Shown: positions 50,219 to 60,830 of the stretch, one piece after another | Layout: each line of letters begins with the position of its first letter | Position numbering within the stretch: position 1 is the first letter of the stretch | Assembly: GCF_016307205.1 (NCBI RefSeq) | Contig: NZ_JAEIJD010000001.1 | Span: 62,001-126,000, forward strand | DNA: 64,000 bases | From: Pontibaca salina | Lineage (GTDB): Bacteria; Pseudomonadota; Alphaproteobacteria; Rhodobacterales; Rhodobacteraceae | Direction: 5' to 3' | The notes under the pieces: generated by a model | Databases searched by the model: none | Seen by the model: only the letters and a program-made list of their open reading frames with translations | Told to the model about the DNA's origin: nothing | Translations under genes and position numbers: made by a program

Positions 50219-52036
50219 ATGGACCTGCGCAATATCGCAATCATTGCTCATGTGGATCATGGCAAAACGACTCTGGTGGACGGACTTCTGAAACAGGCGG
50301 GTACCTACCGCGAAAATCAGGCGACCACCGATCGCGTCATGGATTCTGGCGATCTGGAACGCGAGCGCGGAATCACCATTCTGGCCAAGGCCACATCGGT
50401 GGAATGGAACGACATCCGCATCAATATCGTCGACACCCCCGGCCACGCCGATTTCGGCGGCGAGGTCGAGCGCATCCTGTCGATGGTCGATGGTGTGGTG
50501 CTGCTGGTTGACGCCGCCGAAGGGCCGATGCCGCAGACCAAGTTCGTGACCTCAAAGGCGCTGGCGCTGGGCCTGCGCCCGATCGTTGTGCTCAACAAGG
50601 TCGACAAACCCGACGCCGAGCCCGACCGCGCCTTGAATGAATGTTTTGACCTGTTTGCCAATCTCGGTGCGGATGACGACCAACTCGATTTCCCGCATCT
50701 CTATGCGTCAGGGCGTTCGGGCTGGGCCGATGAAGAACTCGACGGTCCACGCAAGGATCTGAGCGCGCTTTACGACCTGATCGTGAAGCACGTCCCTGCC
50801 CCGGCGCAGATCGCCGCACGCGACGAACCCTTCCGCATGCTGGCGACCACGCTCGGGGCGGATCCGTTTCTTGGGCGCATCCTGACCGGACGGGTCGAAA
50901 GCGGCACCCTGAAAGCCGGCGAAACCGTCAAGGCACTGTCGCGCGACGGCACCCTGATCGAGAGTTTCCGCGCCAGCAAAATTCTGGCGTTTCGCGGCCT
51001 GTCACAACAGGCTATTGATCTGGCCGAGGCTGGCGATATCGTCTCGCTGGCCGGAATGTCAAAAGCGACCGTTGCAGACAGTATCGTGGCACCAGCAGTG
51101 GACGAAGCGCTGCAGGCCAAACCCATCGACCCACCGACCATTTCGGTCACCTTTGCGATCAATGACAGCCCGCTGGCCGGACGTGACGGCAAAAAGGTGC
51201 AATCGCGCGTGATTCGCGACCGGCTGATGAAAGAGGCCGAAAGCAACGTCGCGATCAGGATTTCCGACACCCCCAGTGGCGACGCCTTCGAGGTTGCCGG
51301 ACGGGGCGAATTGCAGATCGGCGTACTAATCGAGAACATGCGCCGGGAAGGGTTCGAGTTGTCGATTTCGCGTCCACAGGTGCTCTTGCGCGAAGAAAAC
51401 GGCCAGCAACTTGAGCCGATCGAAGAGGCCACAATTGACGTTGATGACGATTTTTCCGGCACAGTGATCGAAAAACTGACCGGCGTGCGCAAGGGTGAAC
51501 TGGTCGAAATGAAACCGGCAGGCGCCGGCAAAACCCGCATTGTTGCGCATGTCCCATCGCGCGGCCTGATCGGTTATCACGGCGAATTCATGACCGACAC
51601 GCGCGGCACCGGCGTTTTGAACCGCGTTTTTCATGACTGGGCGCCGTATAAAGGCACAATTCCGGGGCGGCGTGCTGGCGTTTTGATCTCAATGGAGAAT
51701 GGTCAATCGGTTGCCTATGCGCTTTGGCATCTGGAAGAGCGCGGTCACATGTTTATCGGTGCACAGACCGACGTCTATCAAGGTATGATCATCGGCGAAC
51801 ACAGTCGCGACAATGACCTTGAAGTGAACCCGCTGCGTGGCAAGAAGCACACCAACGTACGCGCCTCAGGGACTGACGAGGCGGTACGCTTGACGACACC
51901 CGTCACCATGTCATTGGAAGAGGCAATCGCCTATATTGATGACGACGAGTTGGTCGAAGTGACGCCCAATGCGATCCGCCTGCGCAAACGTTATCTTGAT
52001 CCCCATGAACGCAAGCGCGCGGCCAAGACCTCGTGA
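50219..52036 (+). CDS. typA: Ribosome-dependent GTPase BipA/TypA
   Basis: A 605-residue translational GTPase involved in ribosome assembly and stress response. G1 [11 protein letters not shown] (about 10), G2 GITI, G3 [11 protein letters not shown]4 NKVDKPDAE, and the C-terminal domain unique to TypA ([54 protein letters not shown]). Start 50219 is chosen as [15 protein letters not shown] is the family start. Stands alone; a hairpin after it separates it from the ectoine cluster. Confidence 0.96.
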   Translation: MDLRNIAIIAHVDHGKTTLVDGLLKQAGTYRENQATTDRVMDSGDLERERGITILAKATSVEWNDIRINIVDTPGHADFGGEVERILSMVDGVVLLVDAAEGPMPQTKFVTSKALALGLRPIVVLNKVDKPDAEPDRALNECFDLFANLGADDDQLDFPHLYASGRSGWADEELDGPRKDLSALYDLIVKHVPAPAQIAARDEPFRMLATTLGADPFLGRILTGRVESGTLKAGETVKALSRDGTLIESFRASKILAFRGLSQQAIDLAEAGDIVSLAGMSKATVADSIVAPAVDEALQAKPIDPPTISVTFAINDSPLAGRDGKKVQSRVIRDRLMKEAESNVAIRISDTPSGDAFEVAGRGELQIGVLIENMRREGFELSISRPQVLLREENGQQLEPIEEATIDVDDDFSGTVIEKLTGVRKGELVEMKPAGAGKTRIVAHVPSRGLIGYHGEFMTDTRGTGVLNRVFHDWAPYKGTIPGRRAGVLISMENGQSVAYALWHLEERGHMFIGAQTDVYQGMIIGEHSRDNDLEVNPLRGKKHTNVRASGTDEAVRLTTPVTMSLEEAIAYIDDDELVEVTPNAIRLRKRYLDPHERKRAAKTS

Positions 52037-52093
52037 TGGCGATGGGGTAACCCGAGGTTACCCCTGACCACCCCATATTTACACGGACGAAAA

Positions 52094-52123
52094 CAAGCGG
52101 GCAACACTAATGCCGCCCGCTTG
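52094..52123. terminator. Bidirectional terminator hairpin between typA and ectoine genes
   Basis: CAAGCGGGC and GCCCGCTTG (52094-52102, 52115-52123) form a perfect 9-bp stem, between convergent genes. There is an A-run before (AAAA at 52090-52093) but only a short T-rich tail after, so it works best for the minus strand. Confidence 0.6.
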
Positions 52124-52154
52124 TATCCAATACCAGTTGCCTGAAAATTGCCTG

Positions 52155-53588
52155 TCAGGCCGCTTGGGATAACGCCTGTTCTTTGTCCTCGACAAAGGCC
52201 TTGTGCAGCGCTTTTATGACCGTCTTCAAATCGTCTCGCCCCACCACGAACTGCACATCAACATTGCGCGGTCCTTGCGATGCGCCCAGCGCCTCGCATC
52301 CGGCATCGGAGATTGCCAGAAGGCCCCGGGTCAGAACCGACAGGCCGTTCAAGTCGCGCCCAATGGCCGAAGCCATGGCAAGGGTGCGCGACGAAATCTG
52401 GGCCGAGGGAAAACGGGCGACGATATCCTTTTCAACCCGCCGCATGGTTTTTAACGAGCTGTCCACGTAATGGGTGATCGTGTTGGCATTCGACACCTTG
52501 GATATGATGCGCACATCATGACGTGTCAGGACATCGAGAATCGCCGAATCATAGCCCTTGACCCCAACCATGTCCTGCTCGAACACTTCCAGCGCGATAA
52601 TGTCGAGACCGGTCACGATCTCAACCGCTGGCTCTTCCGCCGGTTGATCATCGATCAGCGTGCCCGGGTCGTTCGGCTCGAACGCATTTGTGACGCGAAG
52701 GGGCACATCGGCCTGCCGCAAGGTCTTGGCGGCGCTAGGGTGAATCGCCTCCATCCCCATGTTCGACAACTGGTCCGCGACATCATAATTCGCCCGCCCC
52801 AGTTTACGCACTGCCTCCGGGCCGACAAGGTTAGGATCGGCAGAAGATAGGTGGAATTCCTTGTGGATGATTGCCTCGCGCGCACCGGTCAGCGCCGCCA
52901 GTTTGGAAAAGGTGACCTCGGAATAACCGCGATCAAATTCCTGCATCAGCCCTTCGGCACATTGGGCATAGCCGGTTACGATGGGCAATTCGCTGGCGGT
53001 ATCGATGTCAGCCATGGTGTCGGTGATCCGCTCGTCAAGGCTCACGCCGCCATCGTCGCGCCAGCCCGATAGATCGACAAACCGCGCGTCAACGCCGGCC
53101 CTTTGCAACATCAGCGTGGTGACAAAGGCGGAATGCGCCTCCCCTAGGCCGGCAAGAAGCTCGCGAATTTGCAACAGATGTTCAGCAAGACGGAAATGCC
53201 CGTAGGAGCACAACCGCTGCAGGTCGATCAGGCAGTTGCGCGCCCCTTCAATCCGCTCTTGCACGAAATCATTGGCTTGCGAGATGTCGGCAGGATGCTC
53301 GAGAACCGCGCTATGTGCCTCGACCATCGCGTCGTTCACGCGGGTCAGTGCATCGTGCCAGCCATGATGGGTATCGGCATTGGTGAATTCGCCGTAAACA
53401 CCAGGCTTGCCGCTTTTCTTATGCTCCAATAACAAATTGCTGATCCCGCCAAAGGCCGAGACCACAAAGATCCGCCCGTAAAGCTCGGCCCCGGTACGGG
53501 CACCGATAAAGAGGGTATCGCGCAATTCATTAATCCGCGACATCGACGTACCGCCGATTTTTTCGACTGTGTGGGTGGGTTGGGTCAT
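52155..53588 (-). CDS. Ectoine-pathway aspartate kinase (Ask_Ect)
   Basis: A 477-residue aspartate kinase: phosphorylates L-aspartate, the first step toward L-aspartate-semialdehyde for ectoine synthesis. KIGGTSMSR, VSAFGGISNLLL, GYSEVTFSKLAALTGA and ACT-type C-terminal repeats are seen. Starts at ATG 53588 (MTQPTHTVEKIGGTS), 4 bp after ectC. The family linked to ect operons has this N-terminus and lacks the usual feedback sensitivity to lysine or threonine. Confidence 0.92.
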   Translation of the reverse strand: MTQPTHTVEKIGGTSMSRINELRDTLFIGARTGAELYGRIFVVSAFGGISNLLLEHKKSGKPGVYGEFTNADTHHGWHDALTRVNDAMVEAHSAVLEHPADISQANDFVQERIEGARNCLIDLQRLCSYGHFRLAEHLLQIRELLAGLGEAHSAFVTTLMLQRAGVDARFVDLSGWRDDGGVSLDERITDTMADIDTASELPIVTGYAQCAEGLMQEFDRGYSEVTFSKLAALTGAREAIIHKEFHLSSADPNLVGPEAVRKLGRANYDVADQLSNMGMEAIHPSAAKTLRQADVPLRVTNAFEPNDPGTLIDDQPAEEPAVEIVTGLDIIALEVFEQDMVGVKGYDSAILDVLTRHDVRIISKVSNANTITHYVDSSLKTMRRVEKDIVARFPSAQISSRTLAMASAIGRDLNGLSVLTRGLLAISDAGCEALGASQGPRNVDVQFVVGRDDLKTVIKALHKAFVEDKEQALSQAA

Positions 53589-53592
53589 TATA

Positions 53593-53988
53593 TTAACTGG
53601 TTGTTTCCCCTGCCGGTGCATATGAACCATCTTCGCGATGGACTTCAGTTCCGGTGACTGGTGGGTTGAAGACACAGGCCATGACCAGATCTTCTTCGGC
53701 GCGCACGATATGTTTGTCGTTCAGATTCAGCGCATACATCACACCGGGTCGGATTTCATGAGTTTCCCCTGTGCCCAGATCGGTGATCGAGCCCTTGCCC
53801 GAAATGCAATAAACGCTTTCGAAATGATGCTTGTAGTGGAACTGATGCTCAGACCCCGCCTCAAGCGTGGTGATGTGGAATGAGAATCCCATTCCATCAT
53901 CTGCCAGCAGCATCCGCACCGAGGTCCACCGGGCATCGGCCACGGCTTTGTCGGTCTTCTTCAGTTCGTGGAAATCACGTACAATCAT
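53593..53988 (-). CDS. ectC: Ectoine synthase
   Basis: A 131-residue cupin that closes N-gamma-acetyldiaminobutyrate into ectoine. [60 protein letters not shown] and the C-terminal [20 protein letters not shown] contain the iron-binding Glu, Tyr and His residues of EctC. Overlaps no gene but lies 5 bp from ectB. Confidence 0.96.
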   Translation of the reverse strand: MIVRDFHELKKTDKAVADARWTSVRMLLADDGMGFSFHITTLEAGSEHQFHYKHHFESVYCISGKGSITDLGTGETHEIRPGVMYALNLNDKHIVRAEEDLVMACVFNPPVTGTEVHREDGSYAPAGETTS

Positions 53989-53993
53989 TGGTC

Positions 53994-55286
53994 TTACTCC
54001 GCTGCAATCTGTGTATTCGCAATCACATCGCGGGCTGAATCAACCATAATCGACAAGCCCTTGCCGAACAGGTCATCTGGCGTGGTCAGCGGCGCAAGCA
54101 CCTTGACGACCTGGTCTTCCGACCCCGAGGTCTCGATCACCAGGCCATTCTGAAACGCTTGTGCGCAGATCCTATCGGCAAGTTCGCCACTGCCGACATC
54201 GACACCCTGCATCAGGCCGCGACCTTTCAGACGTGCGCCTGGAACCATATCCGCGATCTCCTGCAAGGCATCGCTCAATGTGGCGGATTTTTCGACTAAT
54301 TCTTTGGCAAAGGAATCATCGGACCAGAATTTTTCGATTGCGACGCGCGCCGTGACAAAGGCATGGGTGTTGCCACGGAAGGTACCGTTATGTTCGGCTG
54401 GGCCGAACACGTCATGTTCGGGACGCACCAGCGTCATCGCCATCGGCAGACCGTAACCGGAGATCGACTTGGCCAGCGCAATCACATCGGGCTGAATGTC
54501 CATTCTCTCAAAGGAAAAGAACGTGCCGGTGCGACCGCAACCTGCCTGAATATCGTCGATGATCAGCAGCGCGCCGTGCTCCTTGGCCAGTTTGGCGACC
54601 CGCTCGATCCAGGCGCGGCGCGCGGCGTTCAGCCCGCCCTCGCCTTGCACGGTTTCCAGCATGATCGCCGCAGGGGCGTCCATCCCCGAGGATGAATCGT
54701 TCAGCATCGCTTCGAGATAGTCGGCAGTATCCGTACCATCGCCCATAAACATATCGTAAGGCATTCGGGTCACGCCGCTCAACTCCGCAGCCGCGCCGCC
54801 ACGGTGATATCCGTTGCCGGTCGCCGCCAGCGCCCCCATCGTCACGCCATGAAAGCCATTTGTGAAAGCAATGATGTTCGTGCGCCCGGTGGCTTTGCGT
54901 GCGATTTTCATCGCCGCTTCGACGGCATTCGCACCGGTCGGACCGGTGAACATCACCTTGTGATCCATGTTGCGCGGTTTCAAGATATGGGTTTCGAACG
55001 CCGTCAGGAAACGGCCCTTGACGTCGGTGTGAAAGTCCAGCCCGTGGGCCAGCCCATCATTCGTGATATGCTCGACCAGCGCGGCCTTCATATCAGGGTC
55101 GTTATGGCCATAGTTCAGCGAGGAACATCCGGCCAGAAAGTCGATATATTCATTGCCGTCGGCATCGGTCATAATTGACCCCCGACCCTCGATGAAGGTC
55201 GCTGGGATGCTACGGCAATAAGAGCGTGCGTTGCTTTCGCGGCGCTCGTAAATAGAAACAGGACTATTGGTCATGCTCTTAGACAT
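53994..55286 (-). CDS. ectB: Diaminobutyrate-2-oxoglutarate aminotransferase
   Basis: A 430-residue class III PLP aminotransferase. [40 protein letters not shown], the PLP-lysine in [20 protein letters not shown] and [14 protein letters not shown] are standard. It makes L-2,4-diaminobutyrate from aspartate semialdehyde. Middle gene of the ectABC-ask operon. Confidence 0.95.
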   Translation of the reverse strand: MSKSMTNSPVSIYERRESNARSYCRSIPATFIEGRGSIMTDADGNEYIDFLAGCSSLNYGHNDPDMKAALVEHITNDGLAHGLDFHTDVKGRFLTAFETHILKPRNMDHKVMFTGPTGANAVEAAMKIARKATGRTNIIAFTNGFHGVTMGALAATGNGYHRGGAAAELSGVTRMPYDMFMGDGTDTADYLEAMLNDSSSGMDAPAAIMLETVQGEGGLNAARRAWIERVAKLAKEHGALLIIDDIQAGCGRTGTFFSFERMDIQPDVIALAKSISGYGLPMAMTLVRPEHDVFGPAEHNGTFRGNTHAFVTARVAIEKFWSDDSFAKELVEKSATLSDALQEIADMVPGARLKGRGLMQGVDVGSGELADRICAQAFQNGLVIETSGSEDQVVKVLAPLTTPDDLFGKGLSIMVDSARDVIANTQIAAE

Positions 55287-55335
55287 GTGATTTTCCTTTC
55301 AAAGGAATTCGCTACGAGAGGTGGTGTGAGTGAGA

Positions 55336-55869
55336 TCAGGCGGCTTCTGCCAACGAGACCTCTTCCGGCAGAGCAATCGTGACCATGTGCTCGGTCTCGT
55401 GCCGTCCGCCGAAATGCTCCTCGCGCCTAAAATGGGGCTTATCCGTCAACGTGCCGCCGATATGCTCGGCGAAACTGCGGAACAGCGCCCAAGAAGCTTC
55501 GTTATCAGGTGTGATCGTCGTCTTGAGTTCAGATGCGTTGGTGCATTCGTCACGATTTATCAAATGAGCCAGCATCTTGCGGCCCAATCCACGGCCACGT
55601 GCCCTAGGGCTGACAGCAACCTGCCAGACAAAAATCGCATCGCTTTCGGGAATTATGTGCCCCGAAATCCAACCCAGCAACTCACCATCTTCTTCTGCAA
55701 CAACGCAAGTGTCGCGGAAATGTTCCGCCTGCACCAGATTGCAATACATGGAATTTTCATCAAGCGGTCTGCACGTGCGTACAAGTTCCCAGATCTCGGC
55801 CCCATCCTCCGCAGTCGGCTTGCGCAGGAGGGGCATAGGGGTTCGGGGTTTGTCGCTATCTTTCGGCAT
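55336..55869 (-). CDS. ectA: Diaminobutyrate acetyltransferase
   Basis: A 177-residue GNAT acetyltransferase. LRKPTAEDGAEIWELVRTCR, CNLVQAEHFRDTCVVAEEDG, LLGWISGHIIPESDAIFVWQ, VAVSPRARGRGLGRKMLAHL (acetyl-CoA loop) and TTITPDNEASWALFRSFAEH are all EctA features. First enzyme of the operon, whose promoter lies in the divergent region to 56095. Confidence 0.95.
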   Translation of the reverse strand: MPKDSDKPRTPMPLLRKPTAEDGAEIWELVRTCRPLDENSMYCNLVQAEHFRDTCVVAEEDGELLGWISGHIIPESDAIFVWQVAVSPRARGRGLGRKMLAHLINRDECTNASELKTTITPDNEASWALFRSFAEHIGGTLTDKPHFRREEHFGGRHETEHMVTIALPEEVSLAEAA

Positions 55870-56095
55870 GATCTCTTGTACCTCGTTTTGTTTGACAACC
55901 TAAGTAGCGCTTCAAAAATACAATTTCAAGGTTCGAAGCACATTCCCACCTATATTTCTTATATCATTGTTTTTATTGTCTTTTTTTACTTAGATACGTC
56001 TGCACTTAGAAGCAATCCCCCAACCCAACCCATTGATTGTCAATGCATTTTCTGCTATTTATGTCGCCAGACTCCCCCACGCGACAATTGAGCCC
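55870..56095. promoter_or_regulatory. Divergent ect promoter region
   Basis: A 226-bp AT-rich region between ectA and ectR. CATTGA-TTG-TCAATG (56031-56045) is a perfect 6-bp inverted repeat 51 bp before the ectR start and could be an EctR operator. A TTGAAA (55930s, minus strand) followed 17 bp later by TACTTA is a possible ectA promoter but weak. The ectoine operon is usually induced by osmotic stress. Confidence 0.45.
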
Positions 56096-56626
56096 ATGAC
56101 ACAAGCACCCCAAGACCGGACCAATGACAGTTTGATCGCGTTGCGACGGATCCTGCGCGCGACCGAAATTTACGAACGCAAGCTGGCACATGCCGCTGGG
56201 CTATCGCCGCCGCAGCTACGGGTTTTGCAAATCGTGGCTGAAAAACCCGACATCGGCACGACGCCCAAGACGCTGTCGGTCCAAATGGGGGTCACCCAGG
56301 CCACGGTCACCGCACTGGTTGACCGATTAGTGCGCCATGGCATGGTTACACGGGTGCCATCGCAGACTGATCGTCGGCAAATCAACGTCGTGATCACCAC
56401 CACAGGCCTGGCCGCCGTAGAACGCGCGCCGGACGCCTTGCAATCGCAATACGTCGCCGCCTTCGAGGCACTCGAGGATTGGGAGCAGGCACAGCTTGTT
56501 TCCTCCCTAGAACGGGTCGCTGCGATGCTCAAGGCGGGGGATATCGACGCCTCACCCGTTCTTGCAGTGCGCGATATCCGCGCCGGCAACCAATGGGTCG
56601 ATACGAAACCAAGGGGGAAGACCTGA
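56096..56626 (+). CDS. ectR: MarR-family ectoine regulator (EctR)
   Basis: A 176-residue MarR-type winged-helix protein. AAGLSPPQLRVLQIVAEKPD, GTTPKTLSVQMGVTQATVTA and LVDRLVRHGMVTRVPSQTD mark the wing HTH. Divergent from ectABC-ask, as is usual for EctR, which represses the operon by overlapping the promoter. ATG 56096 follows the AT-rich promoter region. Confidence 0.9.
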   Translation: MTQAPQDRTNDSLIALRRILRATEIYERKLAHAAGLSPPQLRVLQIVAEKPDIGTTPKTLSVQMGVTQATVTALVDRLVRHGMVTRVPSQTDRRQINVVITTTGLAAVERAPDALQSQYVAAFEALEDWEQAQLVSSLERVAAMLKAGDIDASPVLAVRDIRAGNQWVDTKPRGKT

Positions 56627-56632
56627 GAGGAG

Positions 56633-57175
56633 TTAGTCCGCCCCGGCCCGCTGCAGGGCTGGGCGCAGCCGCTCACTGATTACGCGCTGGGTGATTGGCC
56701 CGGCAAAACGCAAAAGGATCGTGCCGTCGCCGTCGATCAAATAGGTTTCAGGCACGCCGTAAACTCCCCAATCCAGCGCCATCCGGCCGGCCTCATCGAC
56801 GCCGACGGCAGTGTAAGGGTCGCCCAACTCGTTCAGAAAGCCGCGCGCATTTTCGGGCTTGTCCTTGTAATTCACTCCGTAAATCGGGATGCCCTCGGCC
56901 GCCAGCGCCTCAAGGCTAGGGTGCTCAACCCGGCAGGGCGCGCACCAGCTGGCCCAGAAATTCACCAGCTTCACATCGCCATCACGCAAGGTTGCGCCGT
57001 CAAATGTTGCCTTGCCCGACATCGGACCCACCGCCACTGCCGGGGCTTGCCGGCCAATCAGTGCCGATGGCAGCGCGTCGGGATCGTCACGCATCATGCC
57101 GACCGCTGCCAAGATCACGAAACCGGCAAACAAAGCCGGCGGGATGAGCAGCATGGGGGAAAATTTTCTAGCCAT
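56633..57175 (-). CDS. ccmG: CcmG thiol-disulfide oxidoreductase
   Basis: A 180-residue membrane-anchored thioredoxin: N-terminal signal anchor (about 6-28), GRQAPAVAVGPM, the redox motif WASWCAPC (about 80-87), and cis-Pro in VYGVPETYLIDGDGTILLR. It reduces heme-binding cysteines of apocytochrome c in the periplasm. Start 57175 overlaps ccmD by 8 bp. Confidence 0.94.
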   Translation of the reverse strand: MARKFSPMLLIPPALFAGFVILAAVGMMRDDPDALPSALIGRQAPAVAVGPMSGKATFDGATLRDGDVKLVNFWASWCAPCRVEHPSLEALAAEGIPIYGVNYKDKPENARGFLNELGDPYTAVGVDEAGRMALDWGVYGVPETYLIDGDGTILLRFAGPITQRVISERLRPALQRAGAD

Positions 57176-57326
57176 TGCGCCGCATCCGTTCCTCAAGTTT
57201 CTGCATTTCCGCCCGCACCCTGCGCCCGCGCCACAGCGACAGAAGCACCAATGCAAGCAACAACACGATGGTCGCGCCATAGGCGGATAAAACGGTATCG
57301 CTGTATTTACCCAGGTCGGGAATCAT
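57168..57326 (-). CDS. ccmD: Heme exporter protein CcmD
   Basis: A 52-residue single-pass membrane protein too short for the usual ORF lists: MIPDLGKYSDTVLSAYGATI, then the membrane helix (VLLLALVLLSLWRG) and a positively charged tail. It overlaps ccmC by ATGA and ccmG by 8 bp. CcmD helps release heme-loaded CcmE from the CcmABC complex. Confidence 0.85.
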   Translation of the reverse strand: MIPDLGKYSDTVLSAYGATIVLLLALVLLSLWRGRRVRAEMQKLEERMRRNG

Positions 57327-58075
57327 GATGCGATCCTTTCGCGGGCCAGCAGCGCCTTGATCCGCCGCGCGCGGATTTCAGTCCCGGTGCGATATAATAC
57401 CAGCGCGACGAACAGCAGAACAAAGCCGACGATGCAGGTTAGCAGCGGATAGAAAAACACGTTGCTGACTTTCTCGCTGGTATCACTGCCGGTTATAGCC
57501 CCCACCCGCATTACCGAGGCACCTTGATGCAGGCCCTGATTCCAGAAATTCACCGCATATCGGGACAGCAACGCGAAAACCGAACCGACGAGGCACAGCA
57601 TAGAGGTCAGATCGGCCGCAGTGTCGGGATCCTCGATCGCCTCCCACAACGCGATATAACCCAGATAGAACAGGAACAGGATCAGGAACGAGGTCAGCCG
57701 TGGATCCCACTCCCACCAGGTTCCCCACATCGGTTGGCCCCAAATCGCCCCGGTTACCAGCGCAATCAGCGTCAGCACCCCACCCACCGGGGCTGCGGCA
57801 CGGGCGGCCAAGGCGCTGACATGATGTCGGCGGATAAGCCAGATCAGCGACGCAACCAGCATCATCAACCAGGCGTTGATCGCCATCAACGCCGCCGGCA
57901 CATGCAGATAGATGATCTTGACCGTCGACCCCTGTTTGTAATCATCCGGGGTAAAGAAGAATCCCCAGACCACCCCAACCAATAGGCAGGTCAGCGATAC
58001 CGCCCAGACATAGGGCATGACCCGTTCGCTGGTGGTTAGAAATTTCTTCGGATTGGCATATTCCCAGAGCGACAT
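57323..58075 (-). CDS. ccmC: Heme exporter protein CcmC
   Basis: A 250-residue six-helix protein of the WWD heme-handling family: WGQPMWGTWWEWDPRLTSFL is the tryptophan-rich periplasmic motif, with His ligands in flanking helices (YLHVPAALMAINAW, NFWNQGLHQGASVM). It transfers heme to CcmE. It follows ccmB after 45 bp. Confidence 0.96.
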   Translation of the reverse strand: MSLWEYANPKKFLTTSERVMPYVWAVSLTCLLVGVVWGFFFTPDDYKQGSTVKIIYLHVPAALMAINAWLMMLVASLIWLIRRHHVSALAARAAAPVGGVLTLIALVTGAIWGQPMWGTWWEWDPRLTSFLILFLFYLGYIALWEAIEDPDTAADLTSMLCLVGSVFALLSRYAVNFWNQGLHQGASVMRVGAITGSDTSEKVSNVFFYPLLTCIVGFVLLFVALVLYRTGTEIRARRIKALLARERIAS

Positions 58076-58120
58076 AGCAGCTATCTAATCTTTCCCCGCA
58101 TGCAGGACAATTCACATTCT

Positions 58121-58777
58121 CTAGCGCAAATTGACGCGCAGCACCGCCGCGCTGGCGAATGGCAACAATGCGATCGTGGCGGCAGTGATTCCGGCCAACA
58201 TCAAGGCCGGTGTGGCGATATCCATACCGGCTGCACCGCGGCGCGCAACCTCGGCCCCGAAGATCAGCGTCGGCACGTAAAGCGGCAACACCAACAGGCT
58301 CAGCAACAGGCCGCCACGTTTCAGACCGACGGTCAGCGCCGCCCCGAATGTCCCGATCACGGATAATGCCGGGGTTCCCAATGCCAAAGAAACTACCATC
58401 CAGAAATAGCCCGGGGCGGGCAGATTCAGGAGTATCCCCAGCACCGGTGCGGCCAAGACCAACGGCAAGCCGGTGGTGATCCAATGCGCCAGAGCCTTGA
58501 TGCTGACCGCCGCCTCGAGCGGCAACGGCGCAGTGGCCAACAGGTCCAAAGTCCCATCTTCCCAATCCAGCGCCAATAACCGATCCAAGGACAACAAACA
58601 GGCCAGCAAGGCCCCAAGCCACAAAATACCCGGTGCGATGGTCCCCAGCAAAGCGGATTGTGGTCCGACACCCAGCGGCACCAAAACTGTCACGATCAGA
58701 AAAAACGCCAGCCCTAGGCCGAATCCACCCCCGGCACGCAGCGCCAGCTTGAGGTCACGGGCCAACAACGCGTTCAT
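58121..58777 (-). CDS. ccmB: Heme exporter permease CcmB
   Basis: A 218-residue six-helix ABC permease ([60 protein letters not shown]). The last two are the CcmB signature. It forms the complex with CcmA and overlaps its gene by 4 bp (ATGA). Confidence 0.95.
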   Translation of the reverse strand: MNALLARDLKLALRAGGGFGLGLAFFLIVTVLVPLGVGPQSALLGTIAPGILWLGALLACLLSLDRLLALDWEDGTLDLLATAPLPLEAAVSIKALAHWITTGLPLVLAAPVLGILLNLPAPGYFWMVVSLALGTPALSVIGTFGAALTVGLKRGGLLLSLLVLPLYVPTLIFGAEVARRGAAGMDIATPALMLAGITAATIALLPFASAAVLRVNLR

Positions 58778-59388
58778 GCGAATGCCCCATCGAAATCGTC
58801 AAGCGGTGGTGGCACTGCTTTGAACGGCCCAAGCTCCATCACCTCGGCGTCCAGCCCCAAATCGATATGGGTCGCAATCATTGCGCTGCCCCCCTGCCCC
58901 AGATGAGCGCGTACCGCGTCGGCGAACATCGCGATTGCCGAGGTATCAAGCGACACTGTCGGTTCGTCCAAAATCCAGATTGCGCGTCCGGTCAGCAACA
59001 GGCGCGACAATCCCAGGCGACGCTTTTGACCCGCCGAGAGCGCTCCTGCCGGACGATCGGCCAGATCAGCGAGCCGAAAGCTGTCAAGCGCCACCTGAAT
59101 GGAGGATGTCCCGAACACGCGGGCCCAAAAATTCAGGTTCTCGGTGACGGTCAGCGTCGGCTTGATCCCATCGGAATGGCCGGCATAGGCGATGCGATCA
59201 TCCGCCCCGGCGATCGTTCCGGCCAGCGGTGGCTGCAGGCCAGACAGGGTGCGCAGCAAAGTGGTCTTGCCAATCCCGTTTGGCCCGCGCAGAATCAGTG
59301 CCTGACCCGGCGCAAGGGTCAGGTTCAGGTTTTCCAGCACGCGCACGCCACCGCGCGAAATTGCCAAATCACTTGCACTCAGGGTCAT
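58774..59388 (-). CDS. ccmA: Heme exporter ATPase CcmA
   Basis: A 204-residue ABC ATPase: Walker [14 protein letters not shown], signature [15 protein letters not shown], Walker [15 protein letters not shown]-loop IATHIDL. Start 59388 ([14 protein letters not shown]) is preferred to an earlier in-frame ATG. It powers release of holo-CcmE. Confidence 0.94.
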   Translation of the reverse strand: MTLSASDLAISRGGVRVLENLNLTLAPGQALILRGPNGIGKTTLLRTLSGLQPPLAGTIAGADDRIAYAGHSDGIKPTLTVTENLNFWARVFGTSSIQVALDSFRLADLADRPAGALSAGQKRRLGLSRLLLTGRAIWILDEPTVSLDTSAIAMFADAVRAHLGQGGSAMIATHIDLGLDAEVMELGPFKAVPPPLDDFDGAFA

Positions 59389-59434
59389 GGGCGCGACATA
59401 ACCCATTGCCGTGTCCGGCAAAAGCGCAATACTG

Positions 59435-59788
59435 TCACACTGGCAGAACGGCTAACGCAACGCGGCGCCCTTCAGATAGCAACACGTTATAAGTACGACA
59501 GGCAGCCGGAGACCCCATAACCTCCACACCCAGCCCCGCCTGCTCAAGTTCTGCCAGCAAGGCCGCCGGGATATGCGCGATCTCGGCACCGGTCCCGATA
59601 AAGATCACATCGATCTCTCCGACCAAGTCCAACAACGGCGCAGCGTCGGCCAAACCGCCCCACCCTCGGGGGCCACGAGGACCGGCCAGCACTGCGCCCT
59701 GGATCGCTTCGCCGCCGATCCGGAAAAAGCCCGGCCCATACCCATCAACAGGCTTGGCGTCGGTATAGACGACTTGGTTCATTTGCAT
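59435..59788 (-). CDS. Mth938-like (DUF498) protein
   Basis: A 117-residue protein of the Mth938/NDUFAF3-like fold: [40 protein letters not shown] and [22 protein letters not shown]-type end. Commonly encoded next to secD-secF in this group. NDUFAF3 is a complex I assembly factor in mitochondria; the bacterial role is not known. Confidence 0.85.
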   Translation of the reverse strand: MQMNQVVYTDAKPVDGYGPGFFRIGGEAIQGAVLAGPRGPRGWGGLADAAPLLDLVGEIDVIFIGTGAEIAHIPAALLAELEQAGLGVEVMGSPAACRTYNVLLSEGRRVALAVLPV

Positions 59789-59860
59789 GGCATCACCCCG
59801 TTGGTCGACGATTGGCTCGGCAGCAGGATACGGCCATTGTCAGATGTGATCAAATCATCA

Positions 59861-60829
59861 TCAGGCATCTACATTGGCAAACTGGTTGCCACCGGTCTTG
59901 TCGGGCTTGGACCAATCCCGCTTCACCCCTAGCCACAGCACCACTGTCGATGCAATGAAGACTGAAGAATAGGTTCCGACAATCACGCCCCAAATCATCG
60001 CGAAGACAAAGCCACGGATCACATCGCCGCCTAGGAAATACAGCGAGAACAGCGCCAGCAGGGTTGTCACCGACGTCATGACCGTGCGCGACAGAGTCTC
60101 GTTGATCGACTGATTCAGCACCTCGGAAAGGGGCTTCTTCTTGTATTTACGCAGATTTTCGCGAACCCTGTCGAACACCACCACCGTATCATTCAACGAA
60201 TAGCCCACGATGGTCAGCAAGGCGGCGATGATCGCCAGATCGAACCGGATCTGAATCTCGGAAAATATGCCGATGGTCAGGACCACGTCATGCACCAACG
60301 CCAGTACTGCCCCTACGGCAAATTGCCACTCAAACCGCAGCCAGACATAGATCAGCACAGCCCCCATCGCCAATACTACGGCCAGAATTGCGGTTTTTAT
60401 CAATTCACCCGACACTTTCGGGCCGACTGATTCGACCGAGATAAATTTGATGTCCGGGGCGACCTGAAGTAGCGCACCCTCAACGGCAGCAATCAATTCA
60501 GGCGTGACCGCTTCCTGCTCGTCCTGCGCCTGAATGCGGACCATTGCGACATTCTTGTCCGGCCCGAAACTGGGGTCGAACACCTCGGAGATGCTGACAT
60601 CTCCCAAATCAAGCGTATCAAGCGCTGCACGATAGGCCGCAACATCGACGGGCTGTGCGCTTTCGGTGCGGATCGTGGTGCCGCCCCGAAAATCGATGCC
60701 ATAATTCAAACCACGTGCCATGAATGACACCAGCGCAAGCAGGAGCAGCACCCCCGAGATACCGACCCAGACCTTCCACAGCTTGAAAAAGTCGATGCTT
60801 GTTTCTTGGGGAATCAGCTTCAAGCGCAT
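59861..60829 (-). CDS. secF: Protein translocase subunit SecF
   Basis: A 322-residue membrane protein, six helices with a large first periplasmic loop. GLNYGIDFRGGTTIRTESAQ, KVSGELIKTAILAVVLAMGA, ALLTIVGYSLNDTVVVFDRV RENL and the final FVFAMIWGVIVGTYSSVFIA are SecF signatures. With SecD it uses the proton gradient to pull secreted proteins outward. It follows secD after 1 bp. Confidence 0.96.
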   Translation of the reverse strand: MRLKLIPQETSIDFFKLWKVWVGISGVLLLLALVSFMARGLNYGIDFRGGTTIRTESAQPVDVAAYRAALDTLDLGDVSISEVFDPSFGPDKNVAMVRIQAQDEQEAVTPELIAAVEGALLQVAPDIKFISVESVGPKVSGELIKTAILAVVLAMGAVLIYVWLRFEWQFAVGAVLALVHDVVLTIGIFSEIQIRFDLAIIAALLTIVGYSLNDTVVVFDRVRENLRKYKKKPLSEVLNQSINETLSRTVMTSVTTLLALFSLYFLGGDVIRGFVFAMIWGVIVGTYSSVFIASTVVLWLGVKRDWSKPDKTGGNQFANVDA

Positions 60830-60830
60830 A

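Noticed and set aside
57524-57985. Plus-strand frame opposite ccmC
   Set aside because: Gln/His/Arg-rich antisense shadow of a well-recognised gene.
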